DNA of 64,000 nt from Psychroserpens burtonensis DSM 12212 (GTDB lineage: Bacteria; Bacteroidota; Bacteroidia; Flavobacteriales; Flavobacteriaceae), in the NCBI RefSeq assembly GCF_000425305.1, contig NZ_AUDE01000010.1, positions 62,001 to 126,000 on the forward strand. The letters are read 5' to 3'. Shown piece by piece: positions 37,911-46,787 of this stretch. The number at the start of each line of letters is the position of its first letter. The first letter of the stretch is position 1. The notes under the pieces are model-generated. The model ran no database searches. It saw only the letters and a program-made list of their open reading frames with translations, and had not been told where the DNA came from. The translations under genes and the position numbers were made by a program.

Positions 37911-38366
37911 ATGACACAATTAAAAGCAGGAGATCAGGCTCCAAATTTTTCAGCACAAGATGAACAAGGAAACACAATTTCTTTAGGAGATTACAAAGGG
38001 AAAAAGTTGGTTGTTTTCTTTTACCCAAAGGCAAGTACTCCAGGTTGTACAGCAGAAGCATGTAATTTAAATGATAATTATGAACGCTTTCAGGCTCAAG
38101 GTTATGAGATTCTAGGAGTTAGTGCAGATAGTGCGAAGCGTCAATTTAATTTTAAAACTAAATACGGATTTCATTATCCATTGTTAGCAGATGAAGATAA
38201 GTCTGTTATTGAAGATTTTGGGGTTTGGGGGCCAAAGAAATTTATGGGAAAAGAATACGATGGCATCCATAGAACTACTTTTGTAATTGACGAAAAAGGT
38301 GTTATTGAAGATGTTATTTCTAAAGTGAAAACAAAAGAGCATACTGCACAGATTTTGACAGACTAG
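37911..38366 (+). CDS. bcp: Thioredoxin-dependent thiol peroxidase (peroxiredoxin Q/BCP)
   Basis: 151 residues; reduces hydrogen peroxide and organic peroxides in the cytoplasm using thioredoxin. The active site is FYPKASTPGCTAEACNL: peroxidatic C46 and a resolving C51 five residues later, the PrxQ/BCP arrangement. The C-terminal part follows the family to the end. Closely packed divergent to nth, and ended by a bidirectional terminator. Confidence 0.95.
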   Translation: MTQLKAGDQAPNFSAQDEQGNTISLGDYKGKKLVVFFYPKASTPGCTAEACNLNDNYERFQAQGYEILGVSADSAKRQFNFKTKYGFHYPLLADEDKSVIEDFGVWGPKKFMGKEYDGIHRTTFVIDEKGVIEDVISKVKTKEHTAQILTD

Positions 38367-38444
38367 ACCTTTTGGTCTTAAATCGGGACAATTATCTAGT
38401 TTTAATATTTCAGTATTGAAATAAATACAAAATTATATAAACGT

Positions 38445-38478
38445 AAAAAACCACATGAAAATCATGTGGTTTTTTTTT
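38445..38478. terminator. Bidirectional terminator
   Basis: CCACATGA (38451-38458) pairs with TCATGTGG (38462-38469) with A6 on the left and T8 on the right. It serves bcp and the convergent 38493 gene. Confidence 0.9.
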
Positions 38479-38492
38479 ATCAAAATTTTAGA

Positions 38493-39944
38493 TTACTTTC
38501 CTAAATAAACTTGTTCTGTTTCACAACCAAAAAGGCTTTTTTCTTTAATGAGATTCGATACACCTTCTGGTAACATGTTTTCCCATCCGTCATCACCTTT
38601 TGCAATCATCTTTAATACAGTTCTTGAGAATATAGACAATGTAGATTCATCATAATCTGTAATATCCACAACCTTACCATTATACTTAAAGAACTTGTAA
38701 AGTTCTTTCATTCGTGGATGTACTTTTAAATTTTCGCTATCTGTTAAAGAGCCATCTTCATTTTTCATTGGATATAAGTAGACTCTTAAATCTTTGTAAA
38801 ATAATTTCCCAAAGGCTTCTAAAATACCACCACTTAAATGACGATAATATTTCTCATCAAAGATATCAACCAAATTATTAACTCCCATTGCTAGTCCCAT
38901 ACGAGCTCTAGTATATTGAGAGAAGTATTCAACAAGTTTATAATACTCTTGAAAGTTTGAAATCAACACTGTTTGTCCTAAAGAACATAACAATTTTGCA
39001 CGATCCATAAAGTCTTGCTCGTCAATTTCTCCTTCTGCACGAAGATTAGATAATGTGATTTCAAAAATCACTTGAGTATTATCAATATCTACTTTATTTT
39101 CTTTGATGAACATTTCATAAGATTTCTTATACATGTCCATATTAACCTTGGTTACTGGTCTAAAACTACCACGTAACGCCAATAGATTCTTTTTGTAAAG
39201 CACTCTTGCGGGTAAAACGTTATTACCGTCTGGAGCAAACATGACAGCGTCTGTCATACCGTTTTTAACCAGCTGTAAACTCATTAAACGATTATCAATG
39301 TCTTCAAAAACAGGTCCAGTAAAATTGATGGTATCAATTTCTATTTGATCTTTATCTAAGTGATCATATAAATAGCGTAATAGTTTTTTAGGCTCATTAT
39401 ATTTATAAAATGCGCCATAAATTAAGTTAGTACCTAAAACACCTAAAGTTTCTTGTTGTAATCTAGCATCTGTTTCTTTAAATCTAAGATGCAAAACAAT
39501 TTCGTTATACCCTTGATCTGGATCTACTTGATATTTGATTCCTACCCAACCATGTCCTTTATATTTCTTTGCAAAGTCAATAGTGGCAACTGTATTTGCA
39601 TAGGCAAAAAACATTTTGTGTGGATGCGCTTCTCTTAAAATACGCTCTTCAACTAAATTAACCTCATGGTCTAACATTTTTCGAAGTCGAGCTTCTGTTA
39701 CATAACGCTTGTCATCTTCAATACCATAAATAGCATCACTAAAGGCTTTATCATAAGCAGACATTGCTTTTGCAATAGTACCAGATCCACCTCCAGCCCT
39801 AAAAAACTGACGAACAGTTTCTTGCCCTGCGCCAATTTCTGCGAAGGTTCCGTAAATGTTTTCATTTAAATTGATGCGCAAACATTTCGTCCTCAACGAC
39901 GGAATCTCATCAAAATCTTTATCTCCTTTTAAGGTTATTTCCAT
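38493..39944 (-). CDS. Conserved protein of unknown function, 483 aa
   Basis: I recognise no catalytic domain. The protein is soluble, without signal peptide or membrane helix, and has highly conserved-looking blocks: GAGQETVRQFFRAGGGSGTI (residues ~38-57, glycine-rich, possibly nucleotide-binding), FFAYANTVATIDF, HGWVGIKYQ, MGVNNLVDIFDEKYYRHLSGG and FGCETEQVY near the end. Relatives in Bacteroidota are sometimes labelled 'TonB-dependent receptor' or 'nicotinate-nucleotide adenylyltransferase', neither of which the sequence supports (no plug or barrel, no HIGH-type motif). It has its own promoter and terminator, consistent with a housekeeping gene. Confidence 0.8.
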   Translation of the reverse strand: MEITLKGDKDFDEIPSLRTKCLRINLNENIYGTFAEIGAGQETVRQFFRAGGGSGTIAKAMSAYDKAFSDAIYGIEDDKRYVTEARLRKMLDHEVNLVEERILREAHPHKMFFAYANTVATIDFAKKYKGHGWVGIKYQVDPDQGYNEIVLHLRFKETDARLQQETLGVLGTNLIYGAFYKYNEPKKLLRYLYDHLDKDQIEIDTINFTGPVFEDIDNRLMSLQLVKNGMTDAVMFAPDGNNVLPARVLYKKNLLALRGSFRPVTKVNMDMYKKSYEMFIKENKVDIDNTQVIFEITLSNLRAEGEIDEQDFMDRAKLLCSLGQTVLISNFQEYYKLVEYFSQYTRARMGLAMGVNNLVDIFDEKYYRHLSGGILEAFGKLFYKDLRVYLYPMKNEDGSLTDSENLKVHPRMKELYKFFKYNGKVVDITDYDESTLSIFSRTVLKMIAKGDDGWENMLPEGVSNLIKEKSLFGCETEQVYLGK

Positions 39945-39971
39945 TTTTTACCCTGGGTTTTGTCAACCTTA

Positions 39972-39979
39972 CAAAGGTA
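39972..39979 (-). promoter_or_regulatory. Predicted -7 box of the 483-aa unknown gene
   Basis: Reads TACCTTTG on the minus strand, matching TAnnTTTG, 27 bp before ATG 39944. Confidence 0.5.
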
Positions 39980-40013
39980 TTAAAATAGAAGGTCAAACTA
40001 AAAAAATTAGTTT

Positions 40014-40021
40014 TATTTTTG
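40014..40021 (+). promoter_or_regulatory. Predicted -7 box of the MBL-fold gene
   Basis: TATTTTTG matches TAnnTTTG; transcription would begin about 40027, a few nucleotides before the TTG start codons of the gene. Confidence 0.5.
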
Positions 40022-40033
40022 TTATAAATAAAA

Positions 40034-40801
40034 TTGATATTGAAAGTAACATTTTTGGGTACAGGGACATCACAGGGAATCCCAGTTATTGGTAGTGATC
40101 ACCCTGTTTGTATGAGTACTAATCTAAAAGATAAACGATTGCGTGTGTCTGTTTTGATAGAGTGGGATGATTTCACCTATATAATTGATTGCGGTCCAGA
40201 TTTTAGACAACAGATGCTCACAGCCAATTGTAGTAGGATTGATGGTATCGTTTTTACTCACGAACATGCAGATCATACTGCGGGATTGGATGATATTCGT
40301 CCGTTTTATTTTCGCCAAGGAGATATTCCGTTTTATGCGCATAAGCGCGTTCTAGGTGAGTTGGCCAAGCGTTTTGACTATATTTTTACTACAAAAGATA
40401 AATATCCTGGTGTGCCAAGCGTGATTCAGCATGAAATAAAAAACGAATCTTTTTCCCTCGGAAATTTGCAAGTCATGCCAATTAACGGCTACCATTATAA
40501 ACTTCAGGTTTTCGGGTTTCGTTTCGGAGATTTCGCATATCTCACAGATATGAAAACTGTAGCAGACGAAGAAGTTGAAAAACTCAAAGGTGTAAAGGTT
40601 CTCGTTGTAAACGCATTGCGAGAAAAAGAGCATATGTCACATTTCAATTTAAAAGAAGCGCTTGATTTTATTGATAAAGTAAAGCCAGAGACTGCTTATT
40701 TAACTCATATTAGTCACTATTTAGGTTTTCACGATGTTGTGCAACAAACATTGCCAGAGAACGTTTATTTAGCCTATGATAACTTAAAAATAGAATTATA
40801 A
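40034..40801 (+). CDS. MBL-fold metallohydrolase (PhnP-like)
   Basis: 253-255 residues with a TTG start. No ATG is available before the conserved N-terminus, so translation must start at TTG 40034 (MILKVTFLG) or TTG 40040 (MKVTFLG); the second gives the usual family start. Metal-site motif THEHADHTAGLDD (residues ~75-87), later histidines in NGYHYK and LTHISHYLGFH, and the aspartate in LTDMK. Family members are phosphodiesterases, including PhnP-type 5-phosphoribosyl cyclic phosphodiesterase, but no phn genes are nearby, so the substrate is unknown. Very short leader after the -7 box. Confidence 0.85.
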   Translation: MILKVTFLGTGTSQGIPVIGSDHPVCMSTNLKDKRLRVSVLIEWDDFTYIIDCGPDFRQQMLTANCSRIDGIVFTHEHADHTAGLDDIRPFYFRQGDIPFYAHKRVLGELAKRFDYIFTTKDKYPGVPSVIQHEIKNESFSLGNLQVMPINGYHYKLQVFGFRFGDFAYLTDMKTVADEEVEKLKGVKVLVVNALREKEHMSHFNLKEALDFIDKVKPETAYLTHISHYLGFHDVVQQTLPENVYLAYDNLKIEL

Positions 40802-40896
40802 CACATGAATTGAGCATGTTAAAAGTATAATCTCTTAAGAAAATTATTAATAGCGAGCACCTTGCGGCCGCAAAAAAAAAACAATAACTTACACAC

Positions 40897-41400
40897 ATGA
40901 AGCAAAGACTTTTTATGTACCTATTTATATTCACGTTATTACTCGTGATTTTCCAATTTGTAAACGCAAAAAATATTATTGAGAGTTATGATCAGAAACT
41001 TACAAAATATATGGAGAAGAATTCACAACTAGAGGATTCTATTCGTTTTATGGAAGACAATAAAGCGACAGATTTGTATTCGTTTAAGTTTGATACCAAT
41101 GATGATGCGATGACGTATTGGGAAAATGATGGATACCGTATCTCAGAATTTGTGCCTTTTATAAAAGATGAACTTATGAGTCTCAATATTTATGATGCAG
41201 AAAACCATCCTCTTGTGCCTTATGCTTCAATGACAGAAAACAAAATGCTTATTGATCAAATAAGGATGATTAATCACAAATGGATTGCCGCAAGTTTCAC
41301 AGATGGAACATATTGGGGAGAAATGCTTCTAGGTTACGATATTGAGGATAAAAAGAATTTAAAGTTTAAGGTGATTGCGTCTATTTTGTATCAGCCGTAA
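40897..41400 (+). CDS. Small membrane-anchored or secreted protein, unknown
   Basis: 167 residues: an N-terminal hydrophobic segment (MKQRLFMYLFIFTLLLVIFQ, membrane anchor or signal peptide, residues ~5-23), a coiled-coil stretch (SYDQKLTKYMEKNSQLEDSI) and a mixed domain with SFTDGTYWGEMLLGYDIED and an aromatic end. Relatives appear to be confined to flavobacteria, sometimes labelled 'hydrolase', for which I see no motif. 96 bp after the MBL gene, same strand. The intervening bases contain a GCGGCCGC and an A-run and no terminator. Confidence 0.7.
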   Translation: MKQRLFMYLFIFTLLLVIFQFVNAKNIIESYDQKLTKYMEKNSQLEDSIRFMEDNKATDLYSFKFDTNDDAMTYWENDGYRISEFVPFIKDELMSLNIYDAENHPLVPYASMTENKMLIDQIRMINHKWIAASFTDGTYWGEMLLGYDIEDKKNLKFKVIASILYQP

Positions 41401-41421
41401 TAAAAACTGGATTTAATTATA

Positions 41422-41961
41422 TTAAATTACTACTGTTTTTTTTAACCATTGATTTCTGGTAATACTAAACACCTTGAATTCATCGACTTGCTTTTCTAAA
41501 GTCATACCGTTTTTAATGGCAACAATTTCAGAACCAATATTGTCTACGTGCATCATTGAGATGAGATTATTTGAGAATTCATGTTCAAAATTAAAATCCC
41601 TACATTTTATAGCAGCTTCTTGAGCATAGCCTTTTTTTCAGAATTTTGGTAGGATAGAGTAACCAACCTCTAAGCGTTCTTCATCTTCTACAGTTTGGAC
41701 AAGTAATCCTGCTTGTCCAATGAAATCACCAGTTTGTTTATCTATAAGGGCGTTCATGCCTCCAAGATTATTCTCATATCTATGAAATGCTTTTTTGAAC
41801 CAATAATCACATTGTTCAGTTTGTGACATGCCATCAGGCATGCCTAGAAATTTAGCAACAGTATTTTCTTTAAATAGAGGAAACCATACGTCATAGTCCT
41901 CTTTAGTGACCAATCTAAATTCTAAACGTTTTGTTTTTTCGCCTGTGAGGAGGTAGTTCAA
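41422..41961 (-). pseudogene. GNAT acetyltransferase gene interrupted by one in-frame TGA
   Basis: The frame from 41961 encodes a GNAT protein (KRLEFRLVTKEDYDVWFPLF, GQAGLLVQ, LEVGYSILPKF) that stops at TGA 41640-41638. The same frame continues without a frameshift for another 71 codons: KKGYAQEAAIKC, FEHEFSNNLIS, MHVDNIGSEIVAIKNGM and NQWLKKTVVI, then TAA at 41424-41422. In the family the interrupted position is Trp (LPKFWxKGYAxEAA), so one change, TGG to TGA, explains the stop. The split falls in the acetyl-CoA-binding motif, so the product should be inactive. Its TTG start abuts the stop of the lipoprotein gene; last member of the six-gene operon. Confidence 0.8.
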
Positions 41962-42507
41962 TTATTTCATGATTTTAAAAGACTCAATAAAAGTATCTAC
42001 TCTTTTATCTGGAATACCATGGTATGTAATTGTATAGACACGATTGCCTATTTTAAAAATTTCACCTAAAATCATTCCTTCGATTCCCTTAATTGCTGGA
42101 TTTTCTTTTAGTTGAAGTACAAAATAAACACCTTTTAGGTCACCATTATTTACAGGTTCTTTAAAATCTAATTCAAAATTACTAGCCATCGCATAAGAAT
42201 AATTAGTGACTGCTTGATCTAAAAATTGTTCGTTTGGCATTGCTTTGACCATTTCTCCAGGATAATCGAAATATTCTATTGAAAATATTTTATTGGGACC
42301 TAAGGTTGATCTATAAGCAAAAACTTCAAATTCATCTGCTCCAATTTTATTGTCTTGAATACTTAAATTTGGCTTGGTAGGGAATTTTGCATAGAATTCC
42401 CCCGTTTTAGATGCATAAGCACCAGAAGTTTTTTTATAGACATCACTATCGTCTTTACATGATAACATTACCAAGAAGAGGGTTACAATAAAAAGTTTAA
42501 GTTTCAT
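41962..42507 (-). CDS. Lipoprotein of unknown function
   Basis: 181 residues from ATG 42507 (MKLKLFIVTLFLVMLSCKDD); the frame upstream to 42576 overlaps the esterase gene and is not used. The signal ends in a lipobox with the lipidated cysteine at residue 17 (VMLSC). The mature part is a mixed alpha/beta domain (GEFYAKFPTKPNL, FSIEYFDYPGEM, KIGNRVYTITYHGIPDKR). Part of the compact minus-strand operon: 4 bp after the esterase gene stop, and abutting the GNAT pseudogene. Confidence 0.78.
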   Translation of the reverse strand: MKLKLFIVTLFLVMLSCKDDSDVYKKTSGAYASKTGEFYAKFPTKPNLSIQDNKIGADEFEVFAYRSTLGPNKIFSIEYFDYPGEMVKAMPNEQFLDQAVTNYSYAMASNFELDFKEPVNNGDLKGVYFVLQLKENPAIKGIEGMILGEIFKIGNRVYTITYHGIPDKRVDTFIESFKIMK

Positions 42508-42511
42508 ACTA

Positions 42512-43159
42512 TTATATTCTTGTTTCCAACCAACTTTTAAGTTCATAAAAGTTTTGTGGTGCAACACCGTGACCAACAGGGAATTCTGAATACGTATTTT
42601 TTATATGAAGCTTATCTAGGAATTCAGGTGCTTTTCTTGCCCAATCTGCAGGAATTACTTGATCTGCACTTCCGTGGGAACAGTAAAAGTCTAAATGGGA
42701 ATAGTCATTGTTTTCTAAATTGTCTTCTAGCATATCTTCACTAATGTAGCCGCTTAAAGCGATGATATTCTTAATTTTTTTTGGATAGGTGAGTGCCACA
42801 GCATAACTTAAAATGGTACCTTGACTAAATCCTAAAAGGGTCACATTATTCTTGTTTACTGGATACTGTGCACAGGCCTCATCAATGAATTGTGCAATTT
42901 TATCTCTTGATTCCACAGCTTGTTCAACATCATTCCATTTGTTTTGTTGTGCATCAAAATTTATAGCATACCAAGCATTTCCATAAGGCTGTATTTGGTA
43001 AGGCGCTCTCACAGAAATAATAAATAATTCTTCTGGTAGTTCTTGAGCGAACGAAAATAAATCGTTCTCATCGCTTCCATAACCATGACACATAATGAGT
43101 AATGGTGCCTTTTCTTTTAGAGATGACGGTCTGGTAATGTGGTGTAATTCTAAACTCAT
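42512..43159 (-). CDS. Alpha/beta hydrolase, phospholipase/carboxylesterase family
   Basis: 215 residues, cytoplasmic. Oxyanion loop MCHGYGSDENDLF (residues ~23-35); nucleophile serine in LLGFSQGTIL (about 113); acid in CSHGSADQVIPADWA; histidine in FPVGHGVAPQ. This is the order of the PF02230 carboxylesterase family (YpfH/acyl-protein thioesterase-like). Substrate unknown. Three bp separate it from the DUF4870 gene, so it is in the operon 46676 to 41422. Confidence 0.88.
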   Translation of the reverse strand: MSLELHHITRPSSLKEKAPLLIMCHGYGSDENDLFSFAQELPEELFIISVRAPYQIQPYGNAWYAINFDAQQNKWNDVEQAVESRDKIAQFIDEACAQYPVNKNNVTLLGFSQGTILSYAVALTYPKKIKNIIALSGYISEDMLEDNLENNDYSHLDFYCSHGSADQVIPADWARKAPEFLDKLHIKNTYSEFPVGHGVAPQNFYELKSWLETRI

Positions 43160-43162
43160 AAA

Positions 43163-43495
43163 TTAGTTTCCGATAGATGAAAATAGTTTTTGAAAGAATG
43201 GTCCTAAAATTGGAACTTCACTCATTTTTTTTCCAACAGCTCCAAGTATTCCGTAGATAAAAAGAACAATAAAGAAAATCCAAAATGATGTGGAAATCAT
43301 CCAACTATCAAAAGCACCTATAAAATAGCCCAATAACATTTGAAGTAACCACAAACCTAAGGCTTGGCGAATATGAAAAGATACTAATGGGTTTTTCTGG
43401 TCACGATTCATATAAAATGCAATGAGCGTTCCGATAATAGTGATATAGGCAACAATAGCTAAACTATCATTGTCTTTTTCTAATTTATGTTGCAT
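43163..43495 (-). CDS. DUF4870-type membrane protein
   Basis: 110 residues with three membrane helices and the conserved RDQKNPLVSFHIRQALGLWLL segment of the DUF4870/Tic20-like family (residues ~32-50). Function unknown. Lies 5 bp after the dihydroorotase-like gene and 3 bp before the esterase gene in the same transcript. Confidence 0.85.
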   Translation of the reverse strand: MQHKLEKDNDSLAIVAYITIIGTLIAFYMNRDQKNPLVSFHIRQALGLWLLQMLLGYFIGAFDSWMISTSFWIFFIVLFIYGILGAVGKKMSEVPILGPFFQKLFSSIGN

Positions 43496-43500
43496 GTAAC

Positions 43501-44754
43501 TTATTTTAAAATCAATTGATTATTAGAGATAATTCCGTGCACGATGCCTTTAAGTTCTTGATCTAAAAACATAGAGTTTTTTGATGTGGATATGATGTTT
43601 TCCGAAGAAAAACGATATGTTTCATTAGGATTAAATAATGCCAAGTTAGCCTCGTTTCCAACAGAAATAGGTGCGTTTTTAACTTTAAAACGTTCTTTTC
43701 CTTTTGTGAGTAATTCAATAGCCTTTTTTACTGTAAATATAGAATTTAAGGCTCCAAAGGCGCTTTCTAAACCAATAGTTCCATATGTCGCATAATCAAA
43801 TTCTATCTTTTTATGTTCAATATCTAGTGGGTTATGATCACTTGTTACCATATCGATTGTACCATCTTTAAGAGCGTCGATTAGCGCATCGACATCATTT
43901 TGAGTTCTCAAAGGAGGCAATACTTTAAAGTTGGTTTCAAACGATGTCAAGTTGTCGTCAGTAAACATCAAATTATGAATGGCGACGCTACATGTCACAT
44001 CCAATTTTTTGAGTTTTGCAGCTCTAATCAGTTCAACCGATTTTGCCGTAGATATGGTTGGTATGTGAAGTTTACCTTCTGTATATTCTAAAATAAATAA
44101 GTCTCTAGCGATTTGTAATTCTTCGGCTAAAGCAGGGTTTCCTTTTAAGCCCAAAGATGTACTCGTTACATTTTCATTCATGACGCCTAATCCTGTGATT
44201 TTTGATTCCTGCGGAAATGAGCACACTAAACCACCAAAATTGCTGGCATATTGTAATGCAACCTTCATTAAATTTGGATTTTCAATAGGCTTTTGATAGT
44301 CATAAAAGGCTACAGCTCCTGCAGAGGTCATATCATACATTTCTGCTAAATCGATCCCTGCACTATGTTTCGTTAAAGCACCAATTGGTAATAAATTGAC
44401 TGCGTGATTAGCCGATTTAGATTTTAAAAATGAAATATCTGCATAACTATCAATTACAGGATTTGTATTTGAATTCACAGCAACAGAAGTAAATCCAGAG
44501 TATGCCGCAGTTTTGAGTCCGTTTTCTATTGTTTCGCGTTCTTCTAAACCAGGTTCTCCAAAACTTACAGAACTATCAAACCATCCTTGTGACACGTGTA
44601 GACCATCTAATTTGATTTCTTTGTAATTTTTAGGGTTTTGAATGCCTTTCGAAATTTCAGAAATCAAGCCCTTTTTAATCAGAATATCAACAGTTTGATT
44701 GTGAAAATCGCTTTTAGGATCAACTATAGTCGCAGATTTTACAAGTACGTTCAT
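43501..44754 (-). CDS. Dihydroorotase-like protein with degenerate metal site (PyrC pseudoenzyme)
   Basis: 417 residues with the class I dihydroorotase layout along the whole length. The metal-binding motif, normally DxHVHxREPG, here reads DSSVSFGEPG (about residues 60-69): both histidines and the arginine are replaced. The next block ERETIENGLKTAAYSGFTS and NTNPV is normal, but the usual 'HHL' segment is IHNLMFTDD. The aspartate motif TSDHNPLDIEHK is intact. Without the first two metal ligands it should not hydrolyse dihydroorotate. Inactive PyrC homologues are known as structural partners of aspartate carbamoyltransferase; no pyrB is in the window. Overlaps the BatA-like gene by 4 bp. Confidence 0.82.
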   Translation of the reverse strand: MNVLVKSATIVDPKSDFHNQTVDILIKKGLISEISKGIQNPKNYKEIKLDGLHVSQGWFDSSVSFGEPGLEERETIENGLKTAAYSGFTSVAVNSNTNPVIDSYADISFLKSKSANHAVNLLPIGALTKHSAGIDLAEMYDMTSAGAVAFYDYQKPIENPNLMKVALQYASNFGGLVCSFPQESKITGLGVMNENVTSTSLGLKGNPALAEELQIARDLFILEYTEGKLHIPTISTAKSVELIRAAKLKKLDVTCSVAIHNLMFTDDNLTSFETNFKVLPPLRTQNDVDALIDALKDGTIDMVTSDHNPLDIEHKKIEFDYATYGTIGLESAFGALNSIFTVKKAIELLTKGKERFKVKNAPISVGNEANLALFNPNETYRFSSENIISTSKNSMFLDQELKGIVHGIISNNQLILK

Positions 44755-46676
44755 TTTAGAAATTTTAAGATGAGCATTTCAATAATTAAGAAAATCACTG
44801 CAAAAATAGCAAACCATTTCCATAGTTCGTTAACATTCGTAGCACTTTTAATATCACTTATCGCAGATGCTACTGTAGTATTCAAACTCATATTATTAAT
44901 AGTTTGGATATCGAAATAGTTCAGATTACTCTCTTTGCGATCAAAATTAAAACTTAAGTTTTTAAGAAAAGCATCTTTATTTTTGACAGAAACGATACCA
45001 GCAATATCAGGATATGTGTTAGTAATCAGCTCTACCTTATTATCATAAGTTTGCTGTAGTGGTATCACAGAGTTCTCTCCATTAACTAAAGTTAGAATGT
45101 CATCTTGTTGCAACTGTGTGGCAATATCAATCGTATTTTCTTCTCCAATGGTATAGAATAAATCACCTGTTTTTAAACTCTGTTTTCCAATGTTATACAG
45201 TATAGGGACTATTAAAGGAGAGTTCTTGAAATTTGAATTTTCACTCTCTATTGCTGCCGAAAAACAATAAGCATTGCCGCTTTGAGCAAGAAAGGATGTG
45301 CCATCTTCAAAACTTAAAATGGATGAGACTGAGTTGGTAACATTTGAATAAAATTCATTTACTTTAGGATATTGGAAGTTAGAAACACGTTTATCAAAAA
45401 CATTAGTTAATAAAGGATGCGAATAATTAATGCTTGTAATTTTCTTTTCTACGGAATTTAATCTATCAAAACTCGATAACCCATACCCATTAAAAAGCTG
45501 ATTATAATTAGCTATCCTTATATCACCTGATGGAATCACTAAAAGTTTACCACCATTATCTGTAAAGGCCTTTAACGTAGTTCCAAGAGAATTTGGGATA
45601 TCCTTCAGCTCATTTAAGATGATTAAATTTTGTTGATCTAAGGTGTTATAATTTAGTGCGTTAAAGTTTGAAGCGGTATATTGAAATTCATCACTTGTAT
45701 AAATTTTTTGTAGAAATGTATCTTCAGCTTCATTTATAGCTAATACATTTATTTTTTCTCGTTGGTCAATATTAAAATATAAGGTATTATCATATTGAAG
45801 ATTACTATCGTCAATTACGAGTTTTCCATTAAATATAGAATTAGTAGGTATTGTAAAACGTGTTGTCGCTTCGTTTGTAATATCAACTGCAGTTTTGGCA
45901 ATGAGTTTATCATCGTTAAATAAAGACACAGGTAAAGTCTCGATGGCATTACCTTGATTCTTGATAATAACGGTAAGTTCTAAATTTTCAACAGTTGTTT
46001 TAGAAATGTAAACGCTGTCGATAGTAATATTGTTTTGGTTTGACGGTTGGAGCTGGACTAGTTTAATAGCAATCAAACTATCCTTTGTAGGTGTAACACT
46101 CTCGTTTTTTTGTTGAAAATCTGATATGAGTACTAAATTTTTAATTGAGCTATTATCACTAGAAAACAGGTTTTTTCCTTTCAAGATAGCTGCATCATAA
46201 GCCAATTGGTTGGGAGAGTGTTTTAATTGGATGAGATCATTCTTAATAGCTTTAATACTCGTTTTAGTAAAATTAGCATCATTGGTAAAAAGTGAAATTT
46301 GTTCATTTTCATCAATATTTTCAATTATATTTTGAATAGCAGTATTAAGTAAACTCCCATTAATACTTGGTGATTGCATACTAAACGAGTTGTCAAGGTA
46401 GATTACTGTTTCGCTTTTTGTATTAAAACGATCAGTGGTAGAAATGTAAGGTTGTGCAAAAGCGATAATGACACCTGCTAACAAGAGCATTCTTGTTATT
46501 AAGATGAGCCATTTTTTGATTTGTGAGCTTTTGCGAGTTTGTAGTGTGAGTTCTTTTAAAAATTTAACATTAGTAAAGGGAACACTCTTAAATTTTCTAA
46601 GCTGAAATAAGTGAACAATAATGGGGATGATGAGCAGGAGTAAAGCGTAAAGAAGTTCTGGATGTTTAAACTGCAT
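44751..46676 (-). CDS. BatA-domain membrane protein with vWA-like region
   Basis: 641 residues. The N-terminal 80 residues are a BatA domain: FKHPELLYALLLLIIPIIVHL, FTNVKFLKEL and a second helix. A vWA-like segment follows (VIYLDNSFSMQSP, DNSFS giving an incomplete MIDAS of the DxSxS type). A long extracytoplasmic part (about 200-610) and a C-terminal membrane helix (KWFAIFAVIFLIIEMLILKF) complete it. Such proteins recur in Bacteroidota, with unclear roles often tied to Bat/MoxR systems; no MoxR gene is here. First gene of the six-gene operon that includes the pseudo-dihydroorotase and the esterase. Confidence 0.85.
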   Translation of the reverse strand: MQFKHPELLYALLLLIIPIIVHLFQLRKFKSVPFTNVKFLKELTLQTRKSSQIKKWLILITRMLLLAGVIIAFAQPYISTTDRFNTKSETVIYLDNSFSMQSPSINGSLLNTAIQNIIENIDENEQISLFTNDANFTKTSIKAIKNDLIQLKHSPNQLAYDAAILKGKNLFSSDNSSIKNLVLISDFQQKNESVTPTKDSLIAIKLVQLQPSNQNNITIDSVYISKTTVENLELTVIIKNQGNAIETLPVSLFNDDKLIAKTAVDITNEATTRFTIPTNSIFNGKLVIDDSNLQYDNTLYFNIDQREKINVLAINEAEDTFLQKIYTSDEFQYTASNFNALNYNTLDQQNLIILNELKDIPNSLGTTLKAFTDNGGKLLVIPSGDIRIANYNQLFNGYGLSSFDRLNSVEKKITSINYSHPLLTNVFDKRVSNFQYPKVNEFYSNVTNSVSSILSFEDGTSFLAQSGNAYCFSAAIESENSNFKNSPLIVPILYNIGKQSLKTGDLFYTIGEENTIDIATQLQQDDILTLVNGENSVIPLQQTYDNKVELITNTYPDIAGIVSVKNKDAFLKNLSFNFDRKESNLNYFDIQTINNMSLNTTVASAISDIKSATNVNELWKWFAIFAVIFLIIEMLILKFLK

Positions 46677-46787
46677 TCCTATTTTTGGGATTGTTGTTGA
46701 TAAAGTTCAAATATAGAAAATGATGCGGGATTTGTGGGTTTTGCTTTTGAGAAATTTAACACATACTTTTTTTAACGGAAATTATTT

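Noticed and set aside
40862-40890. NotI-like GCGGCCGC and A-run as a cloning-vector scar
   Set aside because: The flanks are ordinary AT-rich genome sequence and no vector sequence is seen; a single rare site is compatible with chance.
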